From NCBI GenBank assembly GCA_002449585.1, contig DJXD01000131.1, positions 1-34,486 on the forward strand: a stretch of 34,486 nt of DNA, in the 5' to 3' direction. Below the pieces are notes generated by a model that searched no databases, was not told the origin of the DNA, and worked only from the letters and a program-made list of their open reading frames with translations. Each line of letters begins with the position of its first letter. Within the stretch, counting starts at the first letter, position 1. This DNA comes from Ruminococcus sp. UBA7013. Lineage in GTDB: Bacteria; Bacillota; Clostridia; Oscillospirales; Ruminococcaceae. Shown in pieces: positions 8,601 to 18,057 of this stretch. The translations under genes and the position numbers were made by a program.

Positions 8601-11600
8601 TATTATTTCCTACATTTTGTGAGAATCCATTACCATAAATTGCAAGACTGGTGAACTGGATAGTAATATTAGTATTATCTATCTTACCAACCCATGCCCC
8701 CATCTTCGTAGAAGTTGACGTAACCTGATCCATTTTTAAATTATATCCAAGTAGCTTGTGTCCTGCCTTATTCTGGGCATTTCCGATAATACCTCCACCA
8801 TATTTTCCACTCTGGGCAATCCTGCAATTCTCAATAGCGCTGTCATGTACATAGCATACTGCAGCGCCTTTCTGACAGCCCATATAACCAATAAATCCGC
8901 CGGATGATGAGTTATTATCTGTTGTGTTGATATTATAATTGGATACTATTGTATTTGAAACGATAACATTAGGTGAGGAAGCGTCAACAACAAATCCGTC
9001 AGCTATTACACCTCCCACATTATTTTTTGCTTGTATCGTATTGGTTATTGTTGTTCCTTCTTTACCGGTAACTTTGCATTGGTCAACTTTGATTGAATAA
9101 GGTGACCAGCCACTGTTCCAGGTACCACCGTAAAAGCCGCCGGCATAGGTCTGCGCCCTTACATTTATATGCTGAACTTCACATCGGATAAAATTAGCCA
9201 CACATGAAGAGTTTCCATCTTTTGCAGGCTGCATCAATCCAACAAATCCGCCAGCCATAAGAACGTTATCGCTGCCGATCGTTATATTTGTGCTGTCTGA
9301 TACCGGCATAAGTCTGATGTCGTATGCTTCCAGACCGTTTCCGGCGTAGCCGACAACTCCGCCCGGAATAACAGCGTTACTGTCATAATGCGAGAATGCC
9401 TTCAAAGATACTGTGGCATAATTATCCTTGCTGGTATTGGACTTTCCGGCTCCGTATATTTTCACACCACCCTCTTTTACCTTGCCTACAAATGCACCAA
9501 TTGTATTTCTCTTTGAATTTTTTCCATCATTATCCCACCAGACGTTTGGCAGCGATAATGAAATATTGGTCGCATTGCAGCGATCGACTGTGATAAAAAT
9601 CGTAGTTGAACGATTGCCGGAGTTTGCCAGCAAACCACCTACAGAGCCTGAACCTCTTAGCATAAGGTTATTAAGATCAATTTTTTCAAAGTTACAATGT
9701 GTACCGTCAGTTGCCCAACCGCATACACCACCCGTGCAAAGCCAGCTATACTGTCCCATAGAGTTGCTCGTACCGGTTATTTGCTGTTCAGAGCTATCAT
9801 AATCATTTTTATAGGTTTCTGTATTGACTGAACCAGTCAAAGTGAAATCAGAGAACTTGCTGTCAGCAGATTTCATTACAACACTGTCGAAAAGTGCGAT
9901 ACCGTGAGTCTGAATGTTGGTATTGGCGCTAAATTCAAAAGTATTATCCTGCACTGATTGCCCAGCGGCATTTCCCTTATGAAGTCTGTTAAAATAGTTG
10001 TCATTTAAAAACTTATTCAGATAAATATCCTCATCAATATAACAGCCATTTCCGTTAAGAACATCAATTTTCATACAATAAGGGTTCAAATGTCTGTCTA
10101 CATAACCGGGAGTATTATATTCCTGTTCATTGCTTTCAGACTGTCCGTCCCAATTTCCAACTGAACCTATTCCTCTGAAACTATCAGGCAGAACATAGTT
10201 TGAGCCTGTCAGGTTGATGTCATAGTAGCCCTTTGTGCTGGTGACACAGCGGGCGGGGTAGCCAGTTATTAAGGTTGTTTCGTTATGTTTTATATCGGAA
10301 ACAGATATTAGTGTTAATTTACGGTTATTACCACTACCGGTATCTTTATATGCCGCAAAACCATCTAATTTGTCTACTCCACCATTCCAGTTATCAATTC
10401 TACCATAATCGCTATGGAATATATATTTGTTGGTGTCGATATTAGTTAAATCAAATTTTGAAGCCTCGCTTACATTTTCAACAAGAGTCAGATTTGAATT
10501 GTTTCCAGAATGCTGTGACATTTTCATATACATTTGTGTGCCGCCAACAAAAGTTGAAATATAATACTTATTCTCGTTCTCCAGCTTTTCAAAAAGCCAA
10601 GTTGCCGCATCACTTTTTGTAGTGCTGTCTTGCAATCTCGTAGGTTGATCTAGTGAACCACTCACACCCGGAATTATGGTGCTTGTTAAATAATCAGTTT
10701 TGTTACTATAGCTATTTATAATATAAAACTCATGTCCGTCAAGAAGGCTGATTTTGTCGTTGGTCAGCTCTGCATCTTTAGCTAAATCTATTATTTCATT
10801 GGTCAATTCATCATTCATAAAACCTGTATAATGCCTGATAATATACGGCACGGCAGTATTAGCCGCAGTATCGTCACTTGCAGCTACATAGTCATTATCT
10901 GTATTGACAATTGCCGAACCAACGTTAGTATAATCCGCATTATGGCTCATGCCGTAAACGTTGCTGTTATTTATGCCATATGACAAAGAATTCTGATATG
11001 CTCCGTCTGCTGTCTGTGCTGTACCGCTTGTTGACTGCGTAATTAGTGACAAAATAAACATAGCCTGCGAATTTGGTACATTGATAGTACCGTCATTTGT
11101 TGTATCAACAGGAATATTTGCAACATTGAGTTTACCAAGTGACGGGTCAATATCTGCAACAGAATAATGCTTTGCACCATTTTTCAGGGTATGCTGATTG
11201 CCGTTTCTGCCGGAAGTTCTGTTTTCATCGTGATACTTACCGTCCTCGGTAACGGAGAACTGATGAACCTTTTCTCCGTCAGCATTAAGAGCATTTCCGC
11301 CTGTTTCATTGACAGCATAGCCATTGATGACACGTCCGACAATCGGATTGACATAGATTGCTGCCCAGTCTTCCTGCTTGTCATTATCAGCAAGGTTTTC
11401 AGTTTTGCCTGTGTAAATGACATTCAATCCTGTGATTGAAATAGTCGTTTTTCTTGCGTCCATATTCTTAAAAATCAGTCCGCCAAATACGACCACACCA
11501 ACATAACCGCCAACAGGAACAATTGTACCATTGCTGCCTTTTAATGTAACCGTCGCATTCCTGTCTTCCATCGTGGTAACTGCATCATCACCCTCTCCTG

Positions 11601-11802
11601 TCGTCACGGCTTCCTGATATTTGTAGGACACATAGCTGTTGTCGATGATGTTGTCGCCGCCCATGATCTCGCCGATAAATCCGCCGTAGTAAGTGCATCC
11701 GGCATCATTTTCATCCTTCTGCTTCGGTATTTTGTAACCAAAAGCTGCATTTGCATAATCATTTTTATATTGAAACAGCGGAAATATCCGCTTTCTGTAC
11801 AA
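5623..11802 (-). CDS. giant GG-x-x-G repeat surface protein, segment 3 of 3 (C-terminal)
   Basis: This is the C-terminal part of one very large exported protein, separated from segment 2 (11765-14635) by a frame change within 11765-11825. TTG 11802 is not a convincing start: there is no ribosome binding site and the frame runs upstream to a stop near 11825. Residues 1-350 and about 510-1100 hold spaced GG-x-x-G rungs (GGFIGEIMGG, GGYVGVVV, GGVCGW, GGLLA, GGVVGYAG, GGFVGLMQ, GGGIIGN), as in GLUG-type repetitive beta-helix proteins. Residues about 355-505 look like an inserted beta-trefoil domain. The last 900 residues have no GG rungs and look like beta-sandwich modules, ending YANYKVDLQAEL and VYTNAKINHEF. 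There is no LPXTG motif or C-terminal anchor, so surface attachment is unexplained. The second locus at 26604-34245 encodes a paralog. Confidence 0.75.
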   Translation of the reverse strand: MYRKRIFPLFQYKNDYANAAFGYKIPKQKDENDAGCTYYGGFIGEIMGGDNIIDNSYVSYKYQEAVTTGEGDDAVTTMEDRNATVTLKGSNGTIVPVGGYVGVVVFGGLIFKNMDARKTTISITGLNVIYTGKTENLADNDKQEDWAAIYVNPIVGRVINGYAVNETGGNALNADGEKVHQFSVTEDGKYHDENRTSGRNGNQHTLKNGAKHYSVADIDPSLGKLNVANIPVDTTNDGTINVPNSQAMFILSLITQSTSGTAQTADGAYQNSLSYGINNSNVYGMSHNADYTNVGSAIVNTDNDYVAASDDTAANTAVPYIIRHYTGFMNDELTNEIIDLAKDAELTNDKISLLDGHEFYIINSYSNKTDYLTSTIIPGVSGSLDQPTRLQDSTTKSDAATWLFEKLENENKYYISTFVGGTQMYMKMSQHSGNNSNLTLVENVSEASKFDLTNIDTNKYIFHSDYGRIDNWNGGVDKLDGFAAYKDTGSGNNRKLTLISVSDIKHNETTLITGYPARCVTSTKGYYDINLTGSNYVLPDSFRGIGSVGNWDGQSESNEQEYNTPGYVDRHLNPYCMKIDVLNGNGCYIDEDIYLNKFLNDNYFNRLHKGNAAGQSVQDNTFEFSANTNIQTHGIALFDSVVMKSADSKFSDFTLTGSVNTETYKNDYDSSEQQITGTSNSMGQYSWLCTGGVCGWATDGTHCNFEKIDLNNLMLRGSGSVGGLLANSGNRSTTIFITVDRCNATNISLSLPNVWWDNDGKNSKRNTIGAFVGKVKEGGVKIYGAGKSNTSKDNYATVSLKAFSHYDSNAVIPGGVVGYAGNGLEAYDIRLMPVSDSTNITIGSDNVLMAGGFVGLMQPAKDGNSSCVANFIRCEVQHINVRAQTYAGGFYGGTWNSGWSPYSIKVDQCKVTGKEGTTITNTIQAKNNVGGVIADGFVVDASSPNVIVSNTIVSNYNINTTDNNSSSGGFIGYMGCQKGAAVCYVHDSAIENCRIAQSGKYGGGIIGNAQNKAGHKLLGYNLKMDQVTSTSTKMGAWVGKIDNTNITIQFTSLAIYGNGFSQNVGNNMLPQNASFVYADYDGKCSIMTDNAEELAQEGTSKVPENKATYNDASDVLMPKYPYVNVNPQSSMGTKAATADDPLAEGEKAAKVISGDGAVLRSTASSAVGYSGKTAVKTMALKLYEELSNTSNSRRYTTFSDSDVYDSHKIDYYMKRTTEDDGDRISTYATEKGIIPNGWQDFACVVIANTQDDETTALINRYIQLVTNTTDDYAVDTDYHKISISQCELTNGYFKQTSASPGIKHEAKSATDSTMQFKLDQTNADSKNKNTFTLIDVQFNDPLNKENVAYHLYVPVYTIKQIQYDFSASVMTDSDSAVVNSNAYVSLFGKTNNLHLDTFNSWTTTYLRYSYSAEDLNTLINAGKINWNHEKSVILDLQDDDYDIRLPDNTYMVLVDPNLDNDQNYYASNLSAFTKSKGGKLGNSSSLNAYKQDITLELNKFSKNNVNFTPATFNELIASNITATYKSDHSGFYQSINGEPPENDGKTYVFVDDNGTRRYYEYKADGSGNYDLSVDKVLNEDYYILTYAPKTVINDVEIEDYYVYNYAVDAPAVLTAPANILGAKSAAVNVKQQYKILIGELFEQETTQLTVTRDDQQITASNHAINVYTTTKFWLKNTEMAIKLGSTDQGVYHALKINLDRYDEHGAVTNDIQGLDKQRITAWYRTDAEIPVDDDAVQNVGTVATNIDLQESYITVQTAGNIKDSLKTSSANSPFAIYARVKMNFDENKIEDEFPQKKGNAGVNVRMSSQLAYDEDKLSTSSMTLNYAKDRHMYYIESVDSASLFYTAMSELDEYDETGRMSENHSRLGINGRTSEGDGTSDNNTLMPVTSNAIYNAQALGSITGDAQYLHLKFSLQRKTNTVENGVIIGAEYVPVKLTDYLGSNVWFTTYKTVKTTVEGEEIVEKVKLFNSSGSVSSNGMYVEVDIPKDKWDMVDDIYSVDIAFKVKTGEGMVDYANYKVDLQAELRKDLNTNIDGSEASDHLVYTNAKINHEFLRTGS
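10287..10737 (-). other. beta-trefoil-like (ricin-type) insertion inside the giant protein
   Basis: The encoded stretch begins HEFYIINSYSNKTDYL, continues with ATWLFEKLENENKYYIST, and ends with a KYIFHSDYGRI repeat. The alternation of FYI-x-N, W-x-F-E-K-L, YYIST and similar strands at about 45-residue spacing resembles a three-lobed carbohydrate-binding beta-trefoil. The paralogous locus lacks this insertion at the matching place. The domain call is by eye only. Confidence 0.4.
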
Positions 11803-14635
11803 TATTGATATCCTTGATTACACAACCGTTAGAGATATTGACAAGTGGGTTGTCGCTTTCATTGGTAATTGTCCACTTTGGGGTATCATCAGTGTTCTTT
11901 TCACCAACAATCACACCACGAAATGCATATTGTCCGGTACTATCTGAATTAGCATCTCCGCCCAATCCTTCATACCCATTATTTCCACCATCAAGTGTAA
12001 TGTTATTTTTTAAAATATAGTATGCATTTTCAAGATATTTTCGCACTTCTTCCTTATCCCACGCTTCTGCACCGCTTTCATTGGAAGTAAAAGTATTTGA
12101 TGATTGATTCCATGTATATGTAGCATGATTATCAGAACACCAGCGACTACCACTGGTCACTTCCCCCAGTTCGTCATAACTGGATTTAGTTTTTGGTAGA
12201 ATCAGTGTCACATCAGTATAACCGGAATACATGACTTTGGCGAAATTCACGAGGTCTGAGCCTTTTTTTATTTGATATGGATCATTATATGTGCCACAGC
12301 CCTCACTTGTTGTATCTGCTGCAACGTTGACTTTTAGTTCTCGTTTATAATATCCGTTTTCGTCTTTATCCAAACTGCAATCAGCAACATAGGGCAGCCA
12401 GCCCGAAGAAAAGTCATATTCAGCGGTTACGTTGTCATTTTTTGTAGGGTCAGTATATTGTGTAGAGTTGACACCATTTTCAGAATATTTATTCTCTCTG
12501 TCCGCCCACTGAGCCGACTCAGAAACCTCCTTACCATATGTTACCTTACGAGAGCCACTGCCGTCTGACTTCCAGTCTTCGTCATATGAATAATTATAAA
12601 TTAAGGACGCAGATGTATTGGTATTGATATATTCAAAAAATGTTGATGCAGAGAAAATGGAATTTACTGTATAATAAGCTGTAGTAAGTGCTGTGTGGTT
12701 GGAAGTTGTAAGTTTATTATCGCTTTCATCAGCTTTTCTTGCATCAAGTTGCATTGCTGAAAGTGTAATATCAATTTTCGAACCACTTGCTGTTCCAAAA
12801 AGGCTTTTGGCGATACAAGCTGTTGACTTATTGTTGCTTGCATCCGTTATTGTGTACTTATCCGTTGTGATGACATTGTCGATTGAAAGCTCAATTGCTC
12901 GGGAAGTGGTATATTCCCTTACAATCTGATTAACAAGCAGATAGCCAGTATTAACATTTGGCTTGATACCATCAAGTGTTAGACTATTAACAGTAAGAGA
13001 GCCATTTGAAATGCCACTAACAAGCACACCCTTGTAATCACCAACCTCTAAGAAATTGCCACCCAGTGTTACATTGTTCAGCGTCAGAGTCGTGCCCTCA
13101 GCCTGATTGATAAATAATCCCGAGTGCATCAGAAAATGCTGATTGCGAGCTGTTTCACCCGAACCATTATTTCCGGGGTCACGGCTAAATCCATCAGTCA
13201 CGACAGGAGAAACGAATACATTCTCCGCCGCATCACGGATTCCCACATAATCAAATGTCAGATTGACATTTTGAAGGGTGATACCCGAAGTAAAATACAC
13301 AGGATAAAACGAATATCCTGATAAATCAATATTTGTTGCACTTTCAAAACTGAACGGTGAATCTGTAGAAGTGAAGTTCCCGCTGATATTGCTTGCTGCG
13401 TACTGATTCACACTCCAGAGAACAACATTCTCCGCAGTATTTGTACTTTGCATATCATCAAGATTATAGTAGTATCTGGCATTCTGATTCGGATACTTCA
13501 CTCGATTTTCCAATGCTGATGATGAAGTGCTGTCCAGTTTGTTCTGATAAGTTCCAGTACCATTTTCTGTCACTGTGCCATTACTTTCCGTCTTGTCTGT
13601 CAGTTTTGTTTTGCTTCCGTTTCTGTCAGCATTCATGTTAATGGAAATAACCCCTGCACCATGAACAGTACTATTTTCTGTATATGTTCCCTTGAGAACA
13701 TTGTCAGCCGAATAAGCCGCTATTTCATCATAAAATCCAAGTGTTACGGGAAGTGTAATTCCTGTATTACCTGATTTTTTTGTAAGTGTATAGCCTGTAT
13801 TCAGCACATCAAGATAAAGTCCTTTTGATTCATTATACGCTTTATTAACCAGCATACCAAGAGAAGTCCCTGCTCCATCAGTCATGGACATCTTTGTTAT
13901 TGTTAAAGAATCAACTTTCCATTTACCGGTTGCTTCATAGCACATCACACCAACATTTGGAGTAATCACTGTATTATTTGTGGAAGCATTGCTGATTGTG
14001 CCGTTTGTTACGGTCAAGCCGTTAATATTGGCGGTTGTGTCCAGCCATGCATAGCCCAAAAAGCCACCACCCTTTGTTGTTGCAGCATTACCGATTGTAC
14101 AGTCATCATATTCAAGATTGTTAATATTAACAACTCTGCTGCCGTAACTTTCGGCAGAGGTGATATAGCCAATCAGACCGCCGCTATCGCTGTTCCCACC
14201 GGTTGCGGTGATACCGGTTATACTGGTATTCAGGCTGTTTGTCAGTTTATTATCAGGATCATCCTTTGTACCAATATTTACCGTAAACGTTCCGGCAGTA
14301 ATTTTTCCGATTGCACCACCGTAAACATTCCACTCTTCATGCGAGCCACTCAAATTGAAGGTCGCACCGATAGAATTTACCCCGTTTAACATGATAGTAC
14401 CATCTGTTCCGACATAGCCGATATAACCGCCAATGTTCTTTCCTTCGCCTTTTACGGTAATTTTTGTTTTTTCACCATAGTTTACTGTTTCATTGGCAGT
14501 CACAGTTGTCAATGTAACATTTCCGGCATTTCTGGATGCAATACCACCGATGTTCATTCCGTCAATACAATTATGAATATCCATCGTTCCGGCAATAGTA
14601 AGATTTGTTACTGTGCCTGCAAGTACGGAAAACAA
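11765..14635 (-). CDS. giant GG-x-x-G repeat surface protein, segment 2 of 3 (middle)
   Basis: This is the middle part of the giant exported protein. TTG 14635 is only the first possible start codon; the frame is open further upstream, to about 14735, and the upstream residues QVYRHQHNGLFSVL align with IYRHVYNGLFGV of the paralog on the other strand. So this is a continuation, not a new gene. Repeat rungs are plain (GGIASRNAG, GGYIGYVG, GGAIGKI, GGLIGYIT, GGGFLGYAW), each followed by short beta strands. Further conserved stretches shared with the paralog are ARYYYNLD, LSGYSFYPVYF, HFLMHSGLFIN and CGTYNDPYQI. The end, VIKDINIVQKADI, runs into segment 3 after an apparent one-base insertion in a T run (GTTTC). 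Confidence 0.75.
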   Translation of the reverse strand: MFSVLAGTVTNLTIAGTMDIHNCIDGMNIGGIASRNAGNVTLTTVTANETVNYGEKTKITVKGEGKNIGGYIGYVGTDGTIMLNGVNSIGATFNLSGSHEEWNVYGGAIGKITAGTFTVNIGTKDDPDNKLTNSLNTSITGITATGGNSDSGGLIGYITSAESYGSRVVNINNLEYDDCTIGNAATTKGGGFLGYAWLDTTANINGLTVTNGTISNASTNNTVITPNVGVMCYEATGKWKVDSLTITKMSMTDGAGTSLGMLVNKAYNESKGLYLDVLNTGYTLTKKSGNTGITLPVTLGFYDEIAAYSADNVLKGTYTENSTVHGAGVISINMNADRNGSKTKLTDKTESNGTVTENGTGTYQNKLDSTSSSALENRVKYPNQNARYYYNLDDMQSTNTAENVVLWSVNQYAASNISGNFTSTDSPFSFESATNIDLSGYSFYPVYFTSGITLQNVNLTFDYVGIRDAAENVFVSPVVTDGFSRDPGNNGSGETARNQHFLMHSGLFINQAEGTTLTLNNVTLGGNFLEVGDYKGVLVSGISNGSLTVNSLTLDGIKPNVNTGYLLVNQIVREYTTSRAIELSIDNVITTDKYTITDASNNKSTACIAKSLFGTASGSKIDITLSAMQLDARKADESDNKLTTSNHTALTTAYYTVNSIFSASTFFEYINTNTSASLIYNYSYDEDWKSDGSGSRKVTYGKEVSESAQWADRENKYSENGVNSTQYTDPTKNDNVTAEYDFSSGWLPYVADCSLDKDENGYYKRELKVNVAADTTSEGCGTYNDPYQIKKGSDLVNFAKVMYSGYTDVTLILPKTKSSYDELGEVTSGSRWCSDNHATYTWNQSSNTFTSNESGAEAWDKEEVRKYLENAYYILKNNITLDGGNNGYEGLGGDANSDSTGQYAFRGVIVGEKNTDDTPKWTITNESDNPLVNISNGCVIKDINIVQKADISAVSI

Positions 14636-14703
14636 CCCGTTGTGCTGATGGCGGTAAACTTGACCGACACCCTCCGGAAAGTTTGATAATGAAGAAACAT
14701 CGA

Positions 14704-16896
14704 CTAATGTTTCAATTTGCCATAGGCTTCACCGGTTGCAAGAGTAATTGTATGACTGCCTCCGTCAAAAGTTCCTGTAAAACTGCCTATTGTGCTTACA
14801 ACACCGCCGTCACGCATAAAACCTGTAATACCCGTTCCTGAAAGACTGATGTCATCAGATAAAGACAGCGTTGTGCCAAGCAGATATGAACGTGTATTAC
14901 TACCGCTTGTAAATTTCAGGCAATCATAATCGCTGCCCTGATTCAACTGAATATTCAGTGCTGTTCTTACAAAATCTTTAAGGTATCTCATTGCTGTCAC
15001 TGCTGAGGAAATTGTAACAGTATGGTTAGTAGAATCAAAGCAAACTTCGTCCGTATCAAGCTTAGTCTCGCCGATACCACGAACTACTTCGCCCCATGTG
15101 CCGAGGTCATCAACCTCAGAACCTTCAGAACGCTTGAATGTCCATCCGTTTTCATAGGCTGTTCCGTTTGTACCCGTACCAAGTGCATAGACGAGTACAT
15201 TGTCATTCTCACCTACAAGCTGACCACCACTTGCTGCTTTCGTTAAGGACATATCAGTAATACCGCTTAGGCGTAGTACACCGTTGTGGAATTTGCCAAC
15301 TACACCACCGCCGTGGTATTCTTCACCACTTGTATGCAGCGTGAAATTCCCAAGGTCAACGAACACACCGTTTGCAGATGTTGTTTGGCCAATGAAACCA
15401 CCCAAATAGGCTTTATCAGTACCACTTACATGAACTGTCATGTTATCTGACTTCACATATGCCGCTGAATCGACCAGACCGATAGCACCTCCGAAAACCT
15501 CACACGAACCAACAGCATCAGCAGTCGTTTCCATATCATCAAGTATCAGGCTGTTTTTTAAGTCATCAGTTGTATACCTGCCGATTAGTCCGCCAAAGTA
15601 GCTCATATCGTAGGAATCAGCATCTGCCTTAGCTCTATTGGAAAACGTGAATGTATTCATGCCAGTGTCCTTGATTGTCAAAACGGAAGGCGTTTCAGTA
15701 ACAGTAGTTTCTTCTGATTCGCCCTCTTCCGGTTCATCTTCTGTGACGACTTTTTTATTTTCAAGCACACCAAAAACACCACCACAGTATTGCCCGAAAA
15801 CGGTGTTATTTATTGTGTAATCGTCAAGGTCCAAATCATCGGTCGTCAAATTAACATAATGACCAAATAATCCACCAGCACCAACTCCAGCGGTAACACT
15901 TCCGGACGTGACAAATTTACTGTCATTCAGTGCAGTCAGGTCAATCTGTGAACTTGAAACCATATCGCCCACCAAACCACCAGCATAATTTGCTGCTGTG
16001 ATTGTTTTACTGCCAGCTGGAATGTTACTCATTGTAAGTTTCGCACCTGATTTCATAGAGCCGACAAGACCGCCAGCACTACCATTTGTGGATTTAATTT
16101 TGACATCTGAGGTGTTATTCTCTGTATAAGACACTGTGAGCTGTGTGTGTTCTCTCATTGCACCACAAATCGCACCTGCATCACCATTCGCTGAAATATC
16201 AGCAGAAGAATTATTTGTAAATTCAAGCACAAGCTGTGCATCGTCCATCATTTCCCCGATGACACCGCCATAGGCATTGGAATTTTCAGAAACTGCTTCA
16301 ATTTGCCATGTTGCCGCTGTTCTTTCCGAATCGTGTTTCACATGGTCAGCAAACAATGCAGAAGCAGTATCACTTGATTTCGTTATCTGCATGATCATAT
16401 TTGCAGATGAACCAGACGGACTCATGGTAACAGAATCATAAACGTAGCTGAACAATGCAACAGGGGCAGAAAGGGCGAACGTGCTTGAACCGGAAAGTTC
16501 CAGTTTTCCGCCAAACGGATAATCCACATATCCCAGTCCAACAAAATCAGAACTTAAAGTATGGATGTTATCCAGCTCAATTACATCTCGCTGATGGATT
16601 TCAGCAAAATCATCTTCATTTATGCTGTAATAATAGCAATAATCCATGAAATCAGAAATATTTGTATCTGAAAAATGCTGTGTGCCTGCTGAAAAAGAAT
16701 CTGAATTTTTACTAGGATTGTAAGCCTGCACAGTAAGCAGTGAATTTTTTTGTTTCTCTGACACGTTCAATTGCAAATATTCAAACAAACCGGAAAATTC
16801 ACGCATTGGCATTATATTAGCCACCATTATCGTAGCAGTCAGAATACTCACAATACGGCGGGTAACTTTATGAATACCCTTATTATATTTTTTCAT
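14704..16896 (-). CDS. giant GG-x-x-G repeat surface protein, segment 1 of 3 (N-terminal, with export leader)
   Basis: A 730-residue N-terminal part. ATG 16896 is chosen over ATG 16911 because AGGTGA lies 4 bases before it, the same site that precedes the three upstream genes. The leader MKKYNKGIHKVTRR is followed by a hydrophobic stretch (IVSILTATIMVANIM), a Sec-type export signal. After a linker come about ten GG-x-x-G rungs at roughly 25-50 residue spacing (GGVIGEM, GAICGAM, GGLVGSM, GGLVGDM, GGLFGHY, GGVFGVL, GGLIGRY, GGAIGLV, GGFIGQT, GGGVVGKF), as in GLUG-motif proteins. It is the last gene of the TasA-like operon, 27 bases after the previous stop. The frame ends early, at GEAYGKLKH, where a one-base loss moves the reading into segment 2. 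Confidence 0.8.
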   Translation of the reverse strand: MKKYNKGIHKVTRRIVSILTATIMVANIMPMREFSGLFEYLQLNVSEKQKNSLLTVQAYNPSKNSDSFSAGTQHFSDTNISDFMDYCYYYSINEDDFAEIHQRDVIELDNIHTLSSDFVGLGYVDYPFGGKLELSGSSTFALSAPVALFSYVYDSVTMSPSGSSANMIMQITKSSDTASALFADHVKHDSERTAATWQIEAVSENSNAYGGVIGEMMDDAQLVLEFTNNSSADISANGDAGAICGAMREHTQLTVSYTENNTSDVKIKSTNGSAGGLVGSMKSGAKLTMSNIPAGSKTITAANYAGGLVGDMVSSSQIDLTALNDSKFVTSGSVTAGVGAGGLFGHYVNLTTDDLDLDDYTINNTVFGQYCGGVFGVLENKKVVTEDEPEEGESEETTVTETPSVLTIKDTGMNTFTFSNRAKADADSYDMSYFGGLIGRYTTDDLKNSLILDDMETTADAVGSCEVFGGAIGLVDSAAYVKSDNMTVHVSGTDKAYLGGFIGQTTSANGVFVDLGNFTLHTSGEEYHGGGVVGKFHNGVLRLSGITDMSLTKAASGGQLVGENDNVLVYALGTGTNGTAYENGWTFKRSEGSEVDDLGTWGEVVRGIGETKLDTDEVCFDSTNHTVTISSAVTAMRYLKDFVRTALNIQLNQGSDYDCLKFTSGSNTRSYLLGTTLSLSDDISLSGTGITGFMRDGGVVSTIGSFTGTFDGGSHTITLATGEAYGKLKH

Positions 16897-16923
16897 TTCA
16901 TCACCTTCCATAGAAAAATCTGA

Positions 16924-18003
16924 TTAAGAAGACGCTTGAAACTTATAATCAATATAATTTGATGCGTCATTATCACCTGTATAAGAGGTTTGTGTTTTCA
17001 CTTTAAAGAATTGCAGTTCATATTGATTTTTTTCATTATTTACTATCAGCGTTACTTTTTTCCAGTCGGTATGTTTGTCATCAGAAAACGTAGTCGGTGT
17101 ACTGCTGCCACTAAACTGATTGCCTGCAAGTGAACTAAAGAAAAAATCATTCGGTTCAAGCCACGCCGGATTCCACATGACCTCTATTGTTCCGCGGCTG
17201 CTTCCCGTCAAGCGATAATTATAAAAATCATAGTCAATTGTATCGGTATTATTTTCAACCAGTTCACCTTTCCATGTAGATTCTACAATTTCAGAAGTTG
17301 CACCATAAAGTCTGGAATACAGAGTAAACAAAAGGCTATCTACCGGCTTAGCTTCCACATAGACAAACCATTCCGGAGTTATCATATTCAAATCCGTTCC
17401 GGGAATTGTCACTTCAAATTTATCTGTTGAAGAGACATTAGCTGCCAAACTTTGGTTTGAGTATATTACTTCATAGTTCGCAGAAGCCTTTTGTGAAAAG
17501 CTGTATGCTGTGTTGTCGCTGATTCTTTCGTCATCATCAGCAGTCATTTGTATACCGTACTTTGCAGCGTTTTCAGTAAATTTGGCTTGTGCAGCCGCTA
17601 AAGCCTCACCTGACAAATTCCCTTTATCAGCATCATCAAGCTCGTCGTATGAGCAATAATTGTCTCCTACTCTCAGTTGCAGCTGTGCTTTGAATGTATA
17701 ATAAACAACAGCCGGATTGTACACTTTTGGGAAATTCTGGTCATAATTACAAACAGTGACGGTATACTGCCCTGTTGACATTTGTTTTCTTGAACCGCCA
17801 TATTTCATACAGTTTGATGAAAACAATGTTTCCGGTGTAGACTGCGTAGAAGCTACACGTTTGACAGAAGAAACCTCTGTATAGGAAGCAACAGTCACAA
17901 AAGCTGCTGATGCGGCAACGGTCACAGTCAGCCAGACAGTAATCCAGTTCTTTTTAAAAAAAGCACAAATACTTTTCATTTTTTCCGAAGTTGACCGTTT
18001 CAA
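16924..18003 (-). CDS. TasA/CalY-like exported protein a (359 aa)
   Basis: A basic N-terminus (KRSTSEKMKSICAFFKKNW) leads into a hydrophobic segment (ITVWLTVTVAASAAFVTVA) followed by SYTEVSSVKRVAS, the layout of SipW-type leaders, though the AWF motif of its neighbours is absent. The mature part is rich in Asn, Ser, Thr and aromatics, with predicted beta strands and a C-terminal WKKVTLIVNN...YELQFFKV region. No anchor is seen. The start is TTG 18003, chosen because AGGTGA stands 5 bases before it, matching its operon neighbours; GTG 18012 is the alternative. It lies 54 bases after protein b and 27 before the giant gene. Likely an accessory subunit or adaptor of the exported assembly; the role is inferred. 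Confidence 0.65.
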   Translation of the reverse strand: MKRSTSEKMKSICAFFKKNWITVWLTVTVAASAAFVTVASYTEVSSVKRVASTQSTPETLFSSNCMKYGGSRKQMSTGQYTVTVCNYDQNFPKVYNPAVVYYTFKAQLQLRVGDNYCSYDELDDADKGNLSGEALAAAQAKFTENAAKYGIQMTADDDERISDNTAYSFSQKASANYEVIYSNQSLAANVSSTDKFEVTIPGTDLNMITPEWFVYVEAKPVDSLLFTLYSRLYGATSEIVESTWKGELVENNTDTIDYDFYNYRLTGSSRGTIEVMWNPAWLEPNDFFFSSLAGNQFSGSSTPTTFSDDKHTDWKKVTLIVNNEKNQYELQFFKVKTQTSYTGDNDASNYIDYKFQASS

Positions 18004-18057
18004 TCGTCTCACCTGCTTTCATTTGTTCTATGCCTATGCGTGAGAATTGTCTGACTA

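Noticed and set aside
11765..14745. Programmed ribosomal frameshifting in the giant gene
   Set aside because: There is no classic slippery heptamer with a downstream structure at both sites, and the paralog is in frame at the same positions.
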